Of a DNA stretch of 64,000 bases, positions 62,910 through 64,000 are shown in pieces. A program made the position numbers and the translations under genes. Positions within the stretch are counted from its first letter, which is position 1. Each line of letters opens with the position of its first letter. The notes beneath the pieces were generated by a model. It did not search any database. It had not been told where the DNA came from and was given only the letters and a program-made list of their open reading frames with translations. The stretch lies in contig NZ_RWIR01000051.1 of the NCBI RefSeq assembly GCF_009764265.1, positions 1 through 64,000 of the forward strand, written 5' to 3'. This DNA comes from Pseudomonas sp. PB101. GTDB taxonomy: Bacteria; Pseudomonadota; Gammaproteobacteria; Pseudomonadales; Pseudomonadaceae.

Positions 62910-64000
62910 TTATTTGGGCAAAGCGTAAGCAATCACATAATCCCCACGATCCGTCGACTGACGCGCACCGCCCACCGTCAGCAGGATGTACTGCTTGCCG
63001 GTTTTCGGCGACACGTAGGTCATCGGCCCGGACTGGCTGCCTACCGGTAAACGCGATTTCCAGATTTCGTTGCCGTTACCGGTGTCGAAGGCGCGCAGGT
63101 AGAAGTCCTGGGTGCCGGCGAAGAACAGCAGGCCGGACTGGGTGGCCAGCGATGCGCCGAGGGTCGGCATGCCGATCGGGATCGGCAGGTGCATGCGGAT
63201 GCCCATCGGGCCGGTGTCTTGTACGGTGCCGACCGGGACTTGCCACATCAGTTTGTGGGTCTTGAGGTCGATGGCCGACATGGTGCCGAACGGTGGTTTC
63301 TGGCACGGGATGCCGACCGCCGAGAGGAAGCGTTCGCGCATGGCGCCGAACGGTGTGCCTTCCTGCGGCACCACGCCCATTTCGATACCGCTGGCCCCGG
63401 CTTTGATCTTGTCGCGCGGGATCATGTAGTTGGCGAGGCCCAGGCGCATGTCGTTGACGAACATGTAGTTAGTGTTCGGATCAACCGAGACGCTGCCCCA
63501 GTTCATGCCGCCCAACGAGCCCGGGAATTGCAGGGCGCGGTCCATGCCCGGCGGGGTGTAGACGCCTTCGTGGCGCATGCCTTTGAACTGGATGCGGCAC
63601 ATCAACTGGTCGAACGGTGTGGCGCCCCACATGTCGGACTCGGTCAGGGTCTTGTTGCCGATTGACGGCATGTCCACCGAGAACGGCTGGGTTGGCGAGT
63701 AGTGTTCGCCAGGCACATGACCCTGCGGCACCGGGCGCTCTTCGACGCGAGCAATCGGCACGCCGGTTTCGCGGTTGAGCAGGAAGATCTCGCCCTGTTT
63801 GGTCACTTGCGCGAGCGCGGGCTGGGTGCCGCCCTTGTCGTCCGGCACGTCGTACAGCAGCGGTTGCGCCGGCAGGTCGAAGTCCCAGAGGTCGTTGTGG
63901 GTGGTCTGGAAATGCCAGCGCACTTGGCCGCTTTTCACGTCGATGGCAACGACGGACGAGTTCCACTTGTTGTCCATCTCGGTGCGCTGACCGCCGAAGA
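62910..64000 (-). CDS. gcd: Membrane-bound PQQ-dependent glucose dehydrogenase, C-terminal part
   Basis: Oxidises glucose to gluconolactone in the periplasm and feeds electrons to ubiquinone. Only the last ~363 residues are in the window; the frame is open to the edge at 64000. Visible beta-propeller features include TMSAIDLKTHKLMWQVPVGT and LLFFAGTQDFYLRAFDTGNGNEIWKSRLPVGSQSGPMTYV, which match quinoprotein repeats. Its 5' part lies outside the window. Confidence 0.93.
   Translation of the reverse strand, partial: FGGQRTEMDNKWNSSVVAIDVKSGQVRWHFQTTHNDLWDFDLPAQPLLYDVPDDKGGTQPALAQVTKQGEIFLLNRETGVPIARVEERPVPQGHVPGEHYSPTQPFSVDMPSIGNKTLTESDMWGATPFDQLMCRIQFKGMRHEGVYTPPGMDRALQFPGSLGGMNWGSVSVDPNTNYMFVNDMRLGLANYMIPRDKIKAGASGIEMGVVPQEGTPFGAMRERFLSAVGIPCQKPPFGTMSAIDLKTHKLMWQVPVGTVQDTGPMGIRMHLPIPIGMPTLGASLATQSGLLFFAGTQDFYLRAFDTGNGNEIWKSRLPVGSQSGPMTYVSPKTGKQYILLTVGGARQSTDRGDYVIAYALPK

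Overview
The window looks like chromosomal DNA of a fluorescent pseudomonad (Pseudomonas fluorescens/putida type). The evidence is the high-GC codon use, the Pseudomonas-type gene order (tyrS, coq7, speD, vfr, trpGDC, estA, trpE, gph, rpe; lptD-surA-pdxA-rsmA-apaG-apaH-glpE; prkA-yeaH-ycgB; cca, folK, folB, plsY, tsaD, rpsU-dnaG-rpoD) and many REP hairpins of the kinds ending CTCCCACAGG or CTCCTACAGG. No organism name is given, so this is inferred from sequence memory of families and synteny.

Layout: 1-160 carries a strong sigma70 promoter on the minus strand pointing out of the window, probably for an rRNA operon. 159-13551 holds housekeeping genes: tyrS, an M23 endopeptidase, anmK, erpA, argC, hemJ, a nitronate monooxygenase, a DUF805 protein, an SDR, a HIT hydrolase, coq7, speD, an OsmC protein, vfr and a lipoate-ligase-like gene. 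13651-20989 is the split tryptophan locus: trpGDC, then the autotransporter esterase estA, then gph-trpE. Each trp operon is preceded by a short reading frame ending in Arg-Trp-Arg-Trp-Arg-Ala; for trpE that frame is the end of gph itself. 20986-30964 holds rpe, an iron alcohol dehydrogenase, a four-gene polyamine-type ABC transporter and a two-component system whose kinase has a periplasmic solute-binding sensor. 31038-42371 has a DUF3530 protein, the MurNAc salvage pair amgK-murU with a DnaJ-like gene, and the divergent lptD-to-glpE cluster. 42669-47626 is the prkA-yeaH-ycgB stress operon. 47690-60208 has cca, folK/folB, plsY, tsaD, the rpsU, dnaG, rpoD group and a large SBP-PAS-GGDEF-EAL protein.

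The accessory part is short: 60301-62860, between a CAT-anticodon tRNA (probably tRNA-Ile2) and gcd. It holds a highly structured leader ending in a hairpin that covers the ribosome binding site of a DUF3077 gene, a two-gene module of a winged-helix/minimal-nucleotidyltransferase protein and a HEPN-like protein behind a perfect 13-bp inverted-repeat operator, and a stand-alone FtsH-peptidase-like (M41-type) zinc protease. No integrase or transposase is present. This stretch and the paired trp leaders are the most interesting parts of the window.

Functional themes are peptidoglycan recycling (anmK, amgK, murU, M23 enzyme), outer-membrane biogenesis (lptD, surA), tryptophan supply under probable attenuation, polyamine supply (speD plus the ABC transporter), and signal sensing (vfr, the two-component system, the c-di-GMP protein).
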